Below, piece after piece: positions 47,200 through 55,066 of a stretch of 64,000 nt of DNA. The notes beneath the pieces are model-generated. The model made no database searches, was not told the DNA's origin, and saw nothing but the letters and a program-made list of their open reading frames with translations. The DNA is taken from the NCBI RefSeq assembly GCF_050268245.1, contig NZ_JBNNGK010000001.1, positions 372,001 through 436,000 of the forward strand, written 5' to 3'. This stretch comes from JBNNGK01 sp050268245. GTDB lineage: Bacteria > Pseudomonadota > Gammaproteobacteria > Enterobacterales > Enterobacteriaceae. Made by a program: the position numbers and the translations under genes. Every line of letters begins with the position of its first letter. Position 1 is the first letter of the stretch.

Positions 47200-47926
47200 G
47201 ATGAAAACCCTGAAAATCGAGGTCATGCGTTATAACCCGGAATGTGATGCTGAGCCGCATTTTGAAACCTATAACGTACCCTACGATGAACAAACCTCGC
47301 TGCTGGATGCGCTGGGCTACATCAAGGATAACCTAGCGCCTGACCTTTCTTACCGTTGGTCATGCCGTATGGCAATTTGCGGCTCGTGCGGCATGATGGT
47401 CAACCGCGTACCGAAACTGGCGTGTAAGACGTTCCTGCGCGAATACACTGACGGCATGAAGGTGGAGGCCTTGGGTAACTTCCCGATCGAACGTGATTTG
47501 GTGGTCGACATGACCCACTTTATCGAAAGTCTGGAAGCCATTAAACCGTATATTATTGGCAACGATCGCAAACCGGAAGACGGGCCAAACGTGCAAACTC
47601 CGGCGCAAATGGCAAAGTATCACCAGTTCTCTGGCTGCATTAACTGTGGCCTGTGCTACGCCGCTTGCCCACAGTTCGGCCTAAACCCTGAGTTTATTGG
47701 CCCGGCGGCGATCACCCTGGCGCATCGCTACAATCTCGATAACCGCGACCACGGTAAGCAACAACGTATGCCACAGTTGAACGGCCAAAATGGCGTCTGG
47801 AGCTGTACGTTTGTGGGTTACTGCTCTGAAGTCTGCCCGAAACACGTCGATCCCGCCGCCGCTATCCAGCAGGGTAAGGTTGAAAGCGCTAAAGACTTCA
47901 TGATCGCCATGCTGAAGCCGCAATAA
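47192..47926 (+). CDS. frdB: Fumarate reductase iron-sulfur subunit
   Basis: Electron-transfer subunit carrying 2Fe-2S, 4Fe-4S and 3Fe-4S clusters. The ATG at 47192 overlaps the end of frdA by eight bases and gives 244 residues (MAEMKTLKIEVMRYNPE). The plant-type ferredoxin ligands lie in CRMAICGSCGMMVN and the later LAC; the bacterial ferredoxin part contains CINCGLCYAACP and CSEVCPKHVDP. Confidence 0.98.
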   Translation: MAEMKTLKIEVMRYNPECDAEPHFETYNVPYDEQTSLLDALGYIKDNLAPDLSYRWSCRMAICGSCGMMVNRVPKLACKTFLREYTDGMKVEALGNFPIERDLVVDMTHFIESLEAIKPYIIGNDRKPEDGPNVQTPAQMAKYHQFSGCINCGLCYAACPQFGLNPEFIGPAAITLAHRYNLDNRDHGKQQRMPQLNGQNGVWSCTFVGYCSEVCPKHVDPAAAIQQGKVESAKDFMIAMLKPQ

Positions 47927-47942
47927 GGGAGAGGAGACAGCC

Positions 47943-48335
47943 ATGACAACACAACGTAAGCCTTATGTGCGTACGATGACGCCAACCTGGTGGCAAAAAC
48001 TGGGATTTTATCGTTTCTATATGCTGCGTGAAGGCACCTCCGTATTGGCGGTGTGGTTTAGCATCGTCCTACTTTACGGCGTATTCGCGCTGAAGGGCGG
48101 GCCGGAAGGCTGGGCCGGCTTTGTTGGTTTCCTGCAAAATCCGTTGGTGCTGCTGATTAATATCATCGCACTCTTGGCCGCCGCACTGCATACCAAAACC
48201 TGGTTCGATCTGGCGCCCAAAGCAGCCAACATCGTGGTCAACAGTGAGAAAATGGGGCCAGGGCCCATCGTTAAAGCCCTATGGGCAGTGACCATCGTGG
48301 TGACCGTGGTCATTCTCGCCGTCGCGCTACTGTAA
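47943..48335 (+). CDS. frdC: Fumarate reductase membrane anchor subunit FrdC
   Basis: Hydrophobic anchor that, with FrdD, holds FrdAB on the inner membrane and binds quinone. At 130 residues it has three predicted membrane segments (VLAVWFSIVLLYGVFAL, PLVLLINIIALLAAAL, VTIVVTVVILAVALL). It begins MTTQRKPYVRTMTPTWWQK, as in E. coli, 16 bases after frdB. Confidence 0.97.
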   Translation: MTTQRKPYVRTMTPTWWQKLGFYRFYMLREGTSVLAVWFSIVLLYGVFALKGGPEGWAGFVGFLQNPLVLLINIIALLAAALHTKTWFDLAPKAANIVVNSEKMGPGPIVKALWAVTIVVTVVILAVALL

Positions 48336-48347
48336 TTCGGAGGAAAC

Positions 48348-48707
48348 ATGATAAATCCTGCACCAAAACGCTCTGATGAACCGGTTTTCTGGGGATTATT
48401 CGGCGCTGGCGGCATGTGGGGCGCCATCGTCGCTCCGGCCATCGTATTACTTGTTGGCATCTTACTGCCGCTTGGTTTGTTCCCTGGCGATGCACTCGGT
48501 TACGACCGCGTGCTGGCTTTCTGTCAGAGCCTAATTGGTCGGCTATTCCTGCTGTTGATGATTATTTTGCCACTATGGTGTGGCCTGCACCGTATTCATC
48601 ACGCCATGCACGACCTTAAAATCCATGTGCCAGCCGGTAAATGGGTGTTTTACGGTCTGGCAGCTATCCTCAGCGTCGTTACACTCATCGGTGTCGTAAC
48701 GCTCTAG
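48348..48707 (+). CDS. frdD: Fumarate reductase membrane anchor subunit FrdD
   Basis: Second membrane anchor subunit, 119 residues, with three hydrophobic segments (AGGMWGAIVAPAIVLLVGIL, IGRLFLLLMIILPLW, GLAAILSVVTLIGVVTL) and the conserved HRIHHAMHDLKIH loop. GGAGG precedes the start by a few bases. In E. coli ampC follows; here blc is next, with no ampC. Confidence 0.97.
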   Translation: MINPAPKRSDEPVFWGLFGAGGMWGAIVAPAIVLLVGILLPLGLFPGDALGYDRVLAFCQSLIGRLFLLLMIILPLWCGLHRIHHAMHDLKIHVPAGKWVFYGLAAILSVVTLIGVVTL

Positions 48708-48793
48708 CCCTTCTGGCGGCTAACGACCGTTAGCCGCCCTGCGTACTTTTCCGCTACACTGTTTATCCTTCCCTTGGTAAACAGGAGTTACCC

Positions 48794-49324
48794 ATGCGTT
48801 TGTGGTCAAAACTTTGCATGATGCTTCCCGCACTGCTGTCCGTTGCCTGTAGCGTTTCACCGCCGAAGGACGTCAAGGTGGTTGATAACTTCGACACCAA
48901 GCGCTATCTCGGCACCTGGTATGAAATAGCCCGGCTCGATCACCGCTTCGAACGGGGTTTGGAGCAGGTTACAGCGAATTACAGCCCACGCGAAGATGGC
49001 GGCCTGAAGGTGCTCAACAAAGGGTTTAATCCGAAAAAACAGCAATGGCAGGAAAGCGAAGGCAAAGCCTACTTTATCGGTTCTCCGCAGGTGGCATCAC
49101 TCAAAGTCTCGTTTTTCGGCCCCTTCTACGGTGGCTATAACGTCATTGAATTAGATGCAGATTATCGTTACGCGCTGGTCTGCGGGCCAAACAGAGATTA
49201 CTTATGGATCTTGTCGCGTACGCCAACATTAGACGCTGACGTACGCGATACACTGCTAAAAACGGCCCAAGGTTACGGGTTTGCAATCGATAAGCTGATT
49301 TGGGTTAATCAAAACGGCAATTAA
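48794..49324 (+). CDS. blc: Outer-membrane lipocalin Blc
   Basis: Lipoprotein of the lipocalin family at the outer membrane that binds lysophospholipids and fatty acids; its E. coli homologue is sigma-S-dependent. The lipobox LSVAC ends the signal peptide near residue 19. The lipocalin signature GTWYEIARLDHRFERGLEQV is complete, with YALVCGPNRDYLWILSRTP near the end. The length, 176 residues, is standard. Its stop overlaps that of convergent sugE by four bases. Confidence 0.96.
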   Translation: MRLWSKLCMMLPALLSVACSVSPPKDVKVVDNFDTKRYLGTWYEIARLDHRFERGLEQVTANYSPREDGGLKVLNKGFNPKKQQWQESEGKAYFIGSPQVASLKVSFFGPFYGGYNVIELDADYRYALVCGPNRDYLWILSRTPTLDADVRDTLLKTAQGYGFAIDKLIWVNQNGN

Positions 49325-49638
49325 TGACTGCTGAATTTCAGCCCGAGAATACCAACGATAATCAGGCACAGACTCAAAATACGCATGATATTGGTCGATT
49401 CGCCAAGCAGAACCATCCCCATAATTGCCGCCCCAACGGCACCGATACCGGTCCATACCGCGTAGGCGGTGCCTGCGGGCAGCGTTTTCATCGCATTAGC
49501 CAATAGCACCATACTGACCACCATCGCCACGATAGTGATAACACTGGGTGTCAGACGGGTAAAACCGTGGGTATATTTCAGGCCGATAGCCCAGACAACT
49601 TCCAATAAACCAGCAATAACAAGAATAATCCACGCCAC
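49321..49638 (-). CDS. sugE: SugE/Gdx, guanidinium exporter of the SMR family
   Basis: Four-helix small multidrug resistance protein. Family members next to guanidine riboswitches export guanidinium in exchange for protons. The GTG at 49638 gives 105 residues, MAWIILVIAGLLEVVWAIGL, with the essential Glu13. A longer reading to 49803 would cover the riboswitch and is not conserved. It follows the entericidin genes on the same strand. Confidence 0.95.
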   Translation of the reverse strand: MAWIILVIAGLLEVVWAIGLKYTHGFTRLTPSVITIVAMVVSMVLLANAMKTLPAGTAYAVWTGIGAVGAAIMGMVLLGESTNIMRILSLCLIIVGILGLKFSSH

Positions 49639-49659
49639 GAGGTAGGCTCCAGGAAGAGT

Positions 49660-49705
49660 GGGGTCGTCCCCTGAAAAATGATGCGCAGGAAGGCCGTCCA
49701 ACCTG
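49660..49705 (-). ncRNA. Guanidine-II (mini-ykkC) riboswitch upstream of sugE
   Basis: On the minus strand two hairpins with ACGR loops lie in tandem: CAGGTTGGACGGCCTTCCTG (49705-49686; loop ACGG) and GGGGACGACCCC (49671-49660; loop ACGA). Two ACGR-looped hairpins are the definition of the mini-ykkC class, which senses guanidine and precedes sugE in many proteobacteria. The second hairpin ends about 10 bases before the sugE ribosome site. Confidence 0.88.
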
Positions 49706-49863
49706 GCTGAATGAACGGAGAAATGATAACTCAGATTAGAGTCTAGAGAACATTGAAAAATGAGGCTTAATGCGCGGCAGACAATACACTGGGTATTCCA
49801 CAATAGCCAAAAACATCAACGCCATTTTTAAGCAGTGGAATACCACAGAGAATATAAAACGCG

Positions 49864-49995
49864 TTACTGTGCGCTGCGTTGAATCGCCTCGCCACCCGCC
49901 TGAACATCTTTACCGATGCCTTCGGTGGTGTTACATGCGGTCAGTGAAGACAGGACTAACAAAGAGAAAATAGCGATAATACTTTTCTTCATCAT
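49864..49995 (-). CDS. ecnB: Entericidin B-type lipoprotein
   Basis: A 43-residue lipoprotein beginning MMKKSIIAIFSLLVLSSLTAC, where LTAC is the lipobox, then NTTEGIGKDVQAGGEAIQ. The mature part of about 23 residues is a short amphipathic peptide. In E. coli the B peptide is the bacteriolytic partner of entericidin A. The first of two ATGs (49995) is best spaced from AAGGA. It lies between entericidin A and sugE, as in E. coli. Confidence 0.9.
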   Translation of the reverse strand: MMKKSIIAIFSLLVLSSLTACNTTEGIGKDVQAGGEAIQRSAQ

Positions 49996-50116
49996 AAGAA
50001 AATCCTTATTAATTAGTGACGAAAAGATACAACACTCTTAGTTTAGTCAAAATTGGTATGAGTTGCCGTTATAAACAGATTTTTCTGCATGACTCTGTTC
50101 GCAATGCTTAACTTTA

Positions 50117-50248
50117 TCAGCTCGCACCACGAGAAATAGCGCTACCTAAATGTTGTACGTCTTCGCCAAAACCGCGGAAGGTGTTGCAACCGCTAAGTGA
50201 CATCAACAACATCAAGGAAATAATGGCCAACCACGTTTTCTTGATCAT
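50117..50248 (-). CDS. ecnA: Entericidin A-type lipoprotein
   Basis: A 43-residue lipoprotein, MIKKTWLAIISLMLLMSLSGC (lipobox LSGC), then NTFRGFGEDVQHLGSAI. It is described as the antidote partner of entericidin B. It follows efp by 70 bases on the same strand, with a terminator hairpin between. Confidence 0.9.
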   Translation of the reverse strand: MIKKTWLAIISLMLLMSLSGCNTFRGFGEDVQHLGSAISRGAS

Positions 50249-50285
50249 GCCTATTCTGCCAACACTCAAGGAGGTAGGATTAAAA

Positions 50286-50310
50286 CGAGGGAATCGCCAT
50301 GATCCCCTCG
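50286..50310 (-). terminator. Terminator of efp
   Basis: A stem-loop with arms CGAGGG(G)ATC and GATTCCCTCG on the minus strand, followed by TTTTAATCC, lies directly after the efp stop. Confidence 0.78.
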
Positions 50311-50319
50311 AGTTGATAC

Positions 50320-50886
50320 TTATTTAACGCGTGATACGTATTCGCCAGAGCGGGTGTCAACTTTGATCACTTCGCCGATCTGCACGAACAGGGGCACTTT
50401 AACCACGGCGCCGGTAGATAACGTCGCAGGTTTGCCGCCAGTACCGGCCGTATCACCTTTCAGACCTGGATCGGTATCAACGATTTCCAGCTCTACGAAG
50501 TTTGGTGGGGTCACAGCAATAGGCTGGCCATTCCACAGGGTCACGATACATTCAGCCTGATCCAGCAGCCATTTAGCGTTATCGCCAATCGCTTTCTGAT
50601 CGGCTGCCAGTTGCTCGAAGGTTTCGTTGTTCATGAAGTGGTAAAACTCACCGTCGTTGTACAGGTAAGTCAGGTTCATATCCATAACGTCCGCGCCTTC
50701 GGCGGAGTCAGTCGATTTAAAAGTTTTCTCTACGCGAGTACCGGTCAGCAGACGGCGCATTTTAACGCGTGCAAACGCCTGGCCTTTACCCGGTTTAACG
50801 AACTCACTGGACTCAACCGCGTAAGGCTCGCCCTCGAACATGATTTTAAGACCCGGACGGAAATCGTTGCTAGAATAAGTCGCCAT
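50320..50886 (-). CDS. efp: Translation elongation factor P
   Basis: Relieves ribosome stalling at polyproline stretches. The 188-residue protein has Lys34 in KPGKGQAF, the residue that EpmA and EpmB modify with beta-lysine (both genes are in this window). The N-terminus MATYSSNDFRPGLKI and the OB-fold domains match E. coli. It is divergent from epmB across only 42 bases. Confidence 0.98.
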   Translation of the reverse strand: MATYSSNDFRPGLKIMFEGEPYAVESSEFVKPGKGQAFARVKMRRLLTGTRVEKTFKSTDSAEGADVMDMNLTYLYNDGEFYHFMNNETFEQLAADQKAIGDNAKWLLDQAECIVTLWNGQPIAVTPPNFVELEIVDTDPGLKGDTAGTGGKPATLSTGAVVKVPLFVQIGEVIKVDTRSGEYVSRVK

Positions 50887-50928
50887 AATGGCCCTCTTAA
50901 TATTTTAACTGGTAGCTTAGCCAAAAAA

Positions 50929-51957
50929 ATGGCACACATTGTAACCCAAAACATCGCAGATAGAGAAGAATGGTTGCATCAACTCGCCGATGTTATTACT
51001 GACCCCGATGAACTACTGCAGCTGTTGTCACTTGATACGCACCCGGTGTTACCGCAGGGGCGCGAAGCACGACGCCTGTTTCCGCTGCGAGTGCCGCGGG
51101 CATTTGCCGCTCGCATGCGTAAGGGTGATGCCAACGATCCGCTGTTACGTCAAGTTTTGACCGCCAGCGAAGAGTTCATTACTGCCCCCGGCTTCACCAC
51201 CGATCCGCTGGATGAACAACGTAGCGTCGTTCCAGGGCTGCTGCATAAGTATCACAACCGTGCGCTGCTGCTGGTAAAAGGCGGTTGTGCGGTCAATTGC
51301 CGCTACTGTTTCCGCCGCCATTTCCCCTATCAGGATAACCAAGGCAATAAAGCCAACTGGCGTCTGGCTATCGAGTATATCCGCCACCAGCCGGAACTGG
51401 ATGAAATTATTTTCTCCGGCGGCGATCCCTTGATGGCAAAAGATCATGAATTGGCCTGGTTGATCGGCGAATTAGCAGCGATCCCACATCTAAAGCGGCT
51501 GCGCATTCACACGCGTTTGCCCGTTGTGATCCCGGCGCGCATCACTGATGAGCTATGCCAGCTGTTGGCGGATTCACGCTTACAGGTGTTAATGGTGACG
51601 CACATCAACCACGCCAACGAAATAGACGACGCTTTACGCACCAGTATGTCGCAACTGCGCCGAGCAGGCGTAACGCTGCTCAACCAAAGCGTACTTTTGC
51701 GTGGTATCAATGATGATGCCGAGACTTTAGCCGAACTAAGCAATGCACTGTTTGATGCCGGGATTTTGCCCTATTACATTCATGTATTGGATAAAGTCCA
51801 AGGTGCCGCGCATTTCATGGTCAGCGATGATGAAGCGCGAGCAATTATGAAAACCTTACTGGGAAAAATATCAGGTTATCTGGTACCACGCTTGACCCGC
51901 GAAATCGGCGGCGAGCCCAGTAAAACACCGTTGGATTTGCGCCTGACACAGGCCTAA
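50929..51957 (+). CDS. epmB: EF-P lysine 2,3-aminomutase EpmB
   Basis: Radical-SAM enzyme that converts (S)-alpha-lysine to (R)-beta-lysine for EF-P modification. The ATG at 50929 gives 342 residues and MAHIVTQNIADREEW; longer readings overlap efp and are not conserved. The cluster motif is Cys120-x3-Cys124-x2-Cys127 (GGCAVNCRYCFRRH). It ends REIGGEPSKTPLDLRL. The terminator at 52106-52133 follows the intergenic repeat. Confidence 0.97.
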   Translation: MAHIVTQNIADREEWLHQLADVITDPDELLQLLSLDTHPVLPQGREARRLFPLRVPRAFAARMRKGDANDPLLRQVLTASEEFITAPGFTTDPLDEQRSVVPGLLHKYHNRALLLVKGGCAVNCRYCFRRHFPYQDNQGNKANWRLAIEYIRHQPELDEIIFSGGDPLMAKDHELAWLIGELAAIPHLKRLRIHTRLPVVIPARITDELCQLLADSRLQVLMVTHINHANEIDDALRTSMSQLRRAGVTLLNQSVLLRGINDDAETLAELSNALFDAGILPYYIHVLDKVQGAAHFMVSDDEARAIMKTLLGKISGYLVPRLTREIGGEPSKTPLDLRLTQA

Positions 51958-52006
51958 TTTAAACACGGAGAATGCAAAAAATAAGGGGATGGTAACGTCG
52001 TCTGAT

Positions 52007-52056
52007 GGCCCGAAATAGCCGCGGCTCACAGTACGAGGGGCTTCCGGCAGCTTACG
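52007..52056 (-). repeat. Dispersed intergenic repeat, copy 2
   Basis: Reverse-orientation relative of the sequence at 19098-19148. The two cores align with one single-base gap and keep CGTAAG, CCGGA, CCTCG, TAT and TCGGGCC blocks. Weaker similarity continues to about 51990 (TCAG..ATC). It lies between epmB and yjeI, in a 200-base gap otherwise occupied by a terminator. Confidence 0.65.
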
Positions 52057-52105
52057 CGACGCTCCCATCGTTACGCTCTCGCTGATAACCGGTTTTTCAA
52101 CCTCT

Positions 52106-52133
52106 AAAAAGGAATGCCGTGGCATTCCTTTTT
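52106..52133. terminator. Bidirectional terminator between epmB and yjeI
   Basis: A perfect 13-base stem, AAAAAGGAATGCC / GGCATTCCTTTTT, with a two-base loop. T tracts on both strands suit the convergent epmB and yjeI ends. Confidence 0.87.
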
Positions 52134-52158
52134 CTTTTAATATGAATCGGCTACACCA

Positions 52159-52503
52159 TTACGGGCATTTATAAACTTGGCCAATCATTTTACTGTCGAG
52201 CGGAGCAAAACTTGAAAGTAGGTTCTGGCTTGGGCTTGTCGCACCATAAATCACATTGCCCCCCATCGCCGCAGCCTTATTGCGCAGATCGTTAGCTGCA
52301 CCGCGCAGACCACCGCTTTCAGCATTGCTACCAGCCAACCAGTTGCTTTGGGTACCGGTCGCTTCACCCACCAGCTGACATTCTGCCGCCGGTTTAGTGT
52401 CGGTAAATTTAATCTGCTGACCTGCACTGGTCAGTTCATTGGTGGTGCTGCATCCTGCCAACAGCAAGGCTGCCGACAGTCCCAGTAAGGCTTTAATCCG
52501 CAT
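52159..52503 (-). CDS. yjeI: YjeI, DUF4156 lipoprotein
   Basis: A 114-residue lipoprotein of unknown function, conserved next to groEL in enterobacteria. The ATG at 52503, with GGGGA upstream, gives MRIKALLGLSAALLLAGC with the lipobox LLAGC. The mature part has AAECQLVGEATGTQSNWLAG and a terminal IGQVYKCP, the DUF4156 pattern. Confidence 0.9.
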   Translation of the reverse strand: MRIKALLGLSAALLLAGCSTTNELTSAGQQIKFTDTKPAAECQLVGEATGTQSNWLAGSNAESGGLRGAANDLRNKAAAMGGNVIYGATSPSQNLLSSFAPLDSKMIGQVYKCP

Positions 52504-52870
52504 CTTGTTCCCCATATGATGTTGAGAATTACGCAAAAGCTTATCAGAAAGCGATGCCATCTCTTAAGCTTCCGTTGCCGCATGTCGCGGGTCAACGCAT
52601 TGAGCGATGGCTGATAATCTATCAGTTTACACGCTAAATCTGTTCGGTTTGTAAAAATATCATCAAATACAGGTGCGGCAACGCTCACAACATGCGTCGC
52701 TGCTTTTTCACCTTGCTCAACGAACGCTTTAGCGCGACAAAAACTACCCGCGGATTTAGCGCAATTCCCTCGTGCCGCACCCAATTAAAATAAAAACGTT
52801 AATCCAATAAGGAGACACGTAGCGCAGCCCACTGCCTTGTTCTCGACGCGACGGTGTCAGCCATCAAGAC

Positions 52871-52900
52871 ATAAAAAAACCCCGGCTCATCACCGGGGTT
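52871..52900 (-). terminator. Terminator of groSL
   Basis: A perfect eight-base stem, AACCCCGG / CCGGGGTT, with a seven-base loop, followed by TTTTTTTAT on the minus strand. Located about 26 bases past the groL stop. Confidence 0.9.
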
Positions 52901-52925
52901 CTAGTAGAACAGTATTTGGGGAGGG

Positions 52926-54578
52926 TTACATCATGCCGCCCATGCCACCCATACCGCCCATGCCACCCATACCTGCAGCGCCCATGTCGCCTTTATCTTC
53001 TTGCGGCAGGTCGGTAACCATACATTCGGTAGTGATCATCAGACCAGCCACAGATGCGGCATACTGCAGAGCAGAACGCGTAACTTTGGTTGGATCCAGG
53101 ATACCCATGCCGATCATATCGCCGTACTCTTCAGAGTAAGCGTTATAACCGTAGCTGCCTTCGCCTGCTTTCACGTTGTTCGCGATAACAGAGGCTTCTT
53201 CACCGGCGTTGATCACGATCTGACGCAGTGGCGCTTCCATTGCACGCAGTGCAACTTTGATACCCACGTTCTGATCTTCATTGTCGCCTTTCAGGCCAGC
53301 AATTTTACCTGCTACGCGGATCAGCGCTACGCCACCGCCGGCCACAACGCCTTCTTCAACCGCAGCACGGGTTGCGTGCAGCGCATCTTCAACGCGGGCT
53401 TTCTTCTCTTTCATTTCAACTTCAGTTGCTGCGCCCACTTTGATAACGGCTACGCCGCCAGCCAGTTTAGCGACACGCTCCTGCAGTTTTTCGCGATCGT
53501 AGTCAGAGGTCGCTTCTTCGATCTGCTGACGGATCTGGGTAACACGGCCCTGAATGGTCGCTTCGTCGCCCACACCATCGATGATGATGGTGGTGTCTTT
53601 GTTGATAACAACGCGTTTAGCCTGACCCAGATCTTCCAGGGTAGTTTTTTCCAGCTCCATACCGATCTCTTCAGAGATCACGGTACCGCCAGTCAAGGTT
53701 GCGATATCTTGCAGCATCGCTTTACGACGATCGCCGAAGCCAGGTGCTTTAACCGCAGCCACTTTCACGATGCCACGCATGGTGTTAACCACCAAGGTAG
53801 CCAACGCTTCGCCTTCAACATCTTCCGCTACGATCAGCAGTGGTTTGCCCGCTTTCGCTACGGCTTCCAGTACTGGCAGCATTTCACGGATGTTAGAGAC
53901 TTTCTTGTCTGCCAACAGGATGAACGGGCTTTCCAGCTCAACAGAACCGGTTTCAGGCTTGTTGATGAAGTATGGAGACAGGTAACCGCGATCGAACTGC
54001 ATACCTTCTACCACGTCCAACTCGTCTTGCAAGCCGGTGCCTTCTTCAACGGTGATAACGCCTTCTTTACCTACTTTTTCCATCGCTTCTGCAATCAGTT
54101 TACCCACGGTTTCGTCGGAGTTTGCAGAGATGGTGCCGACCTGAGCAATGGCTTTGGAGTCAGAGCAAGGTACGGACAGTTTTTTCAGTTCTTCAACCGC
54201 AGCGATAACCGCTTTGTCGATACCGCGCTTCAGATCCATTGGGTTCATGCCCGCCGCAACGGCTTTCAGACCTTCGGTGATAATGGATTGAGCCAGTACG
54301 GTTGCAGTAGTGGTGCCGTCACCCGCCGCGTCGTTCGCTTTAGAGGCAACTTCTTTCACCATTTGTGCGCCCATGTTTTCGAACTTGTCTTCCAGTTCGA
54401 TTTCACGCGCAACAGACACGCCATCTTTAGTGATAGTCGGTGCGCCGAATGATTTATCCAGCACTACGTTGCGGCCTTTCGGGCCCAACGTCACTTTCAC
54501 TGCATCAGCGAGAACATTCACACCGCGAAGCATTTTTACACGCGCGTCATTGCCGAATTTTACGTCTTTAGCTGCCAT
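52926..54578 (-). CDS. groL: Chaperonin GroEL
   Basis: The 60-kDa ring chaperonin that folds proteins in an ATP-driven cage capped by GroES. The 550-residue sequence is nearly that of E. coli: MAAKDVKFGNDARVKML, GPKGRNVVLDKSFG, GDGTTTATVLAQSI, and a C-terminal tail of Gly-Gly-Met repeats. It is second in the groSL operon, 45 bases after groS, and probably the most highly expressed gene here. Confidence 0.99.
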   Translation of the reverse strand: MAAKDVKFGNDARVKMLRGVNVLADAVKVTLGPKGRNVVLDKSFGAPTITKDGVSVAREIELEDKFENMGAQMVKEVASKANDAAGDGTTTATVLAQSIITEGLKAVAAGMNPMDLKRGIDKAVIAAVEELKKLSVPCSDSKAIAQVGTISANSDETVGKLIAEAMEKVGKEGVITVEEGTGLQDELDVVEGMQFDRGYLSPYFINKPETGSVELESPFILLADKKVSNIREMLPVLEAVAKAGKPLLIVAEDVEGEALATLVVNTMRGIVKVAAVKAPGFGDRRKAMLQDIATLTGGTVISEEIGMELEKTTLEDLGQAKRVVINKDTTIIIDGVGDEATIQGRVTQIRQQIEEATSDYDREKLQERVAKLAGGVAVIKVGAATEVEMKEKKARVEDALHATRAAVEEGVVAGGGVALIRVAGKIAGLKGDNEDQNVGIKVALRAMEAPLRQIVINAGEEASVIANNVKAGEGSYGYNAYSEEYGDMIGMGILDPTKVTRSALQYAASVAGLMITTECMVTDLPQEDKGDMGAAGMGGMGGMGGMGGMM

Positions 54579-54623
54579 TGGTATTTCCCTTCAACTCTTT
54601 TCAGTTCAGAAGATAAAGCGCAA

Positions 54624-54917
54624 TTACGCTTCAACAATTGCCAGAATGTCGCTTTCGGACATGATCAACACTTCTTCATTGTCGATCTTCTCTGCTTTCA
54701 CGCCGTAACCGTCGTTGAAAATCACGATATCGCCCACTTTCACATCCAGTGGTTGCACACTACCGTTTTCCAGAACGCGCCCTTTGCCGATGGCGACGAC
54801 TTCACCACGAGTGGATTTACCCGCTGCAGAGCCAGTCAGTACGATGCCGCCAGCAGATTTTGATTCAACTTCTTTGCGCTTGACGATAACGCGGTCATGC
54901 AATGGACGAATACTCAT
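54624..54917 (-). CDS. groS: Co-chaperonin GroES
   Basis: Heptameric cap for GroEL. The ATG at 54917, with GGAGAG upstream, gives 97 residues, MSIRPLHDRVIVKRKEVESK, with the mobile loop SAGGIVLTG. An in-frame upstream extension is not used by the family. A strong sigma-32 promoter lies about 80 bases upstream. Confidence 0.98.
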   Translation of the reverse strand: MSIRPLHDRVIVKRKEVESKSAGGIVLTGSAAGKSTRGEVVAIGKGRVLENGSVQPLDVKVGDIVIFNDGYGVKAEKIDNEEVLIMSESDILAIVEA

Positions 54918-54999
54918 TGAACGCTCTCCTGTAAGAAGGTCTGTATCAGATTTAGGGTTGTGCACCGGATTATCATATTTACCGGCCTCGTGGGAAATG

Positions 55000-55027
55000 A
55001 GATGGGGGCATTCCATTTCCCTTCAAG
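55000..55027 (-). promoter_or_regulatory. Sigma-32 heat-shock promoter of groSL
   Basis: On the minus strand, a -35 CTTGAA (55027-55022) and a -10 CCCCATCT (55007-55000) are 14 bases apart, an almost exact fit to the sigma-32 consensus and to the E. coli groE promoter. Confidence 0.92.
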
Positions 55028-55028
55028 G

Positions 55029-55057
55029 GCCCAAGTAAAAAATTTTTTTGCTTGGGC
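55029..55057. repeat. Near-perfect palindrome beside the groSL promoter
   Basis: GCCCAAG ... CTTGGGC arms continue into runs of A and T, giving 14-base arms with one mismatch and almost no loop. It abuts the -35 box of the groSL promoter and lies between fxsA and groS. It may act as fxsA terminator, though no T tract follows. Confidence 0.7.
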
Positions 55058-55066
55058 AAAATTCAA

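Noticed and set aside
49639..49803. N-terminal extension of SugE by 55 residues
   Set aside because: The extension would translate the guanidine-II riboswitch; SMR proteins start at the first membrane helix, matching the GTG at 49638.
53001..54452. A 483-codon open frame opposite groL
   Set aside because: It is the complement of groL, whose biased codons keep the opposite frame open. No recognisable domain and no ribosome site.
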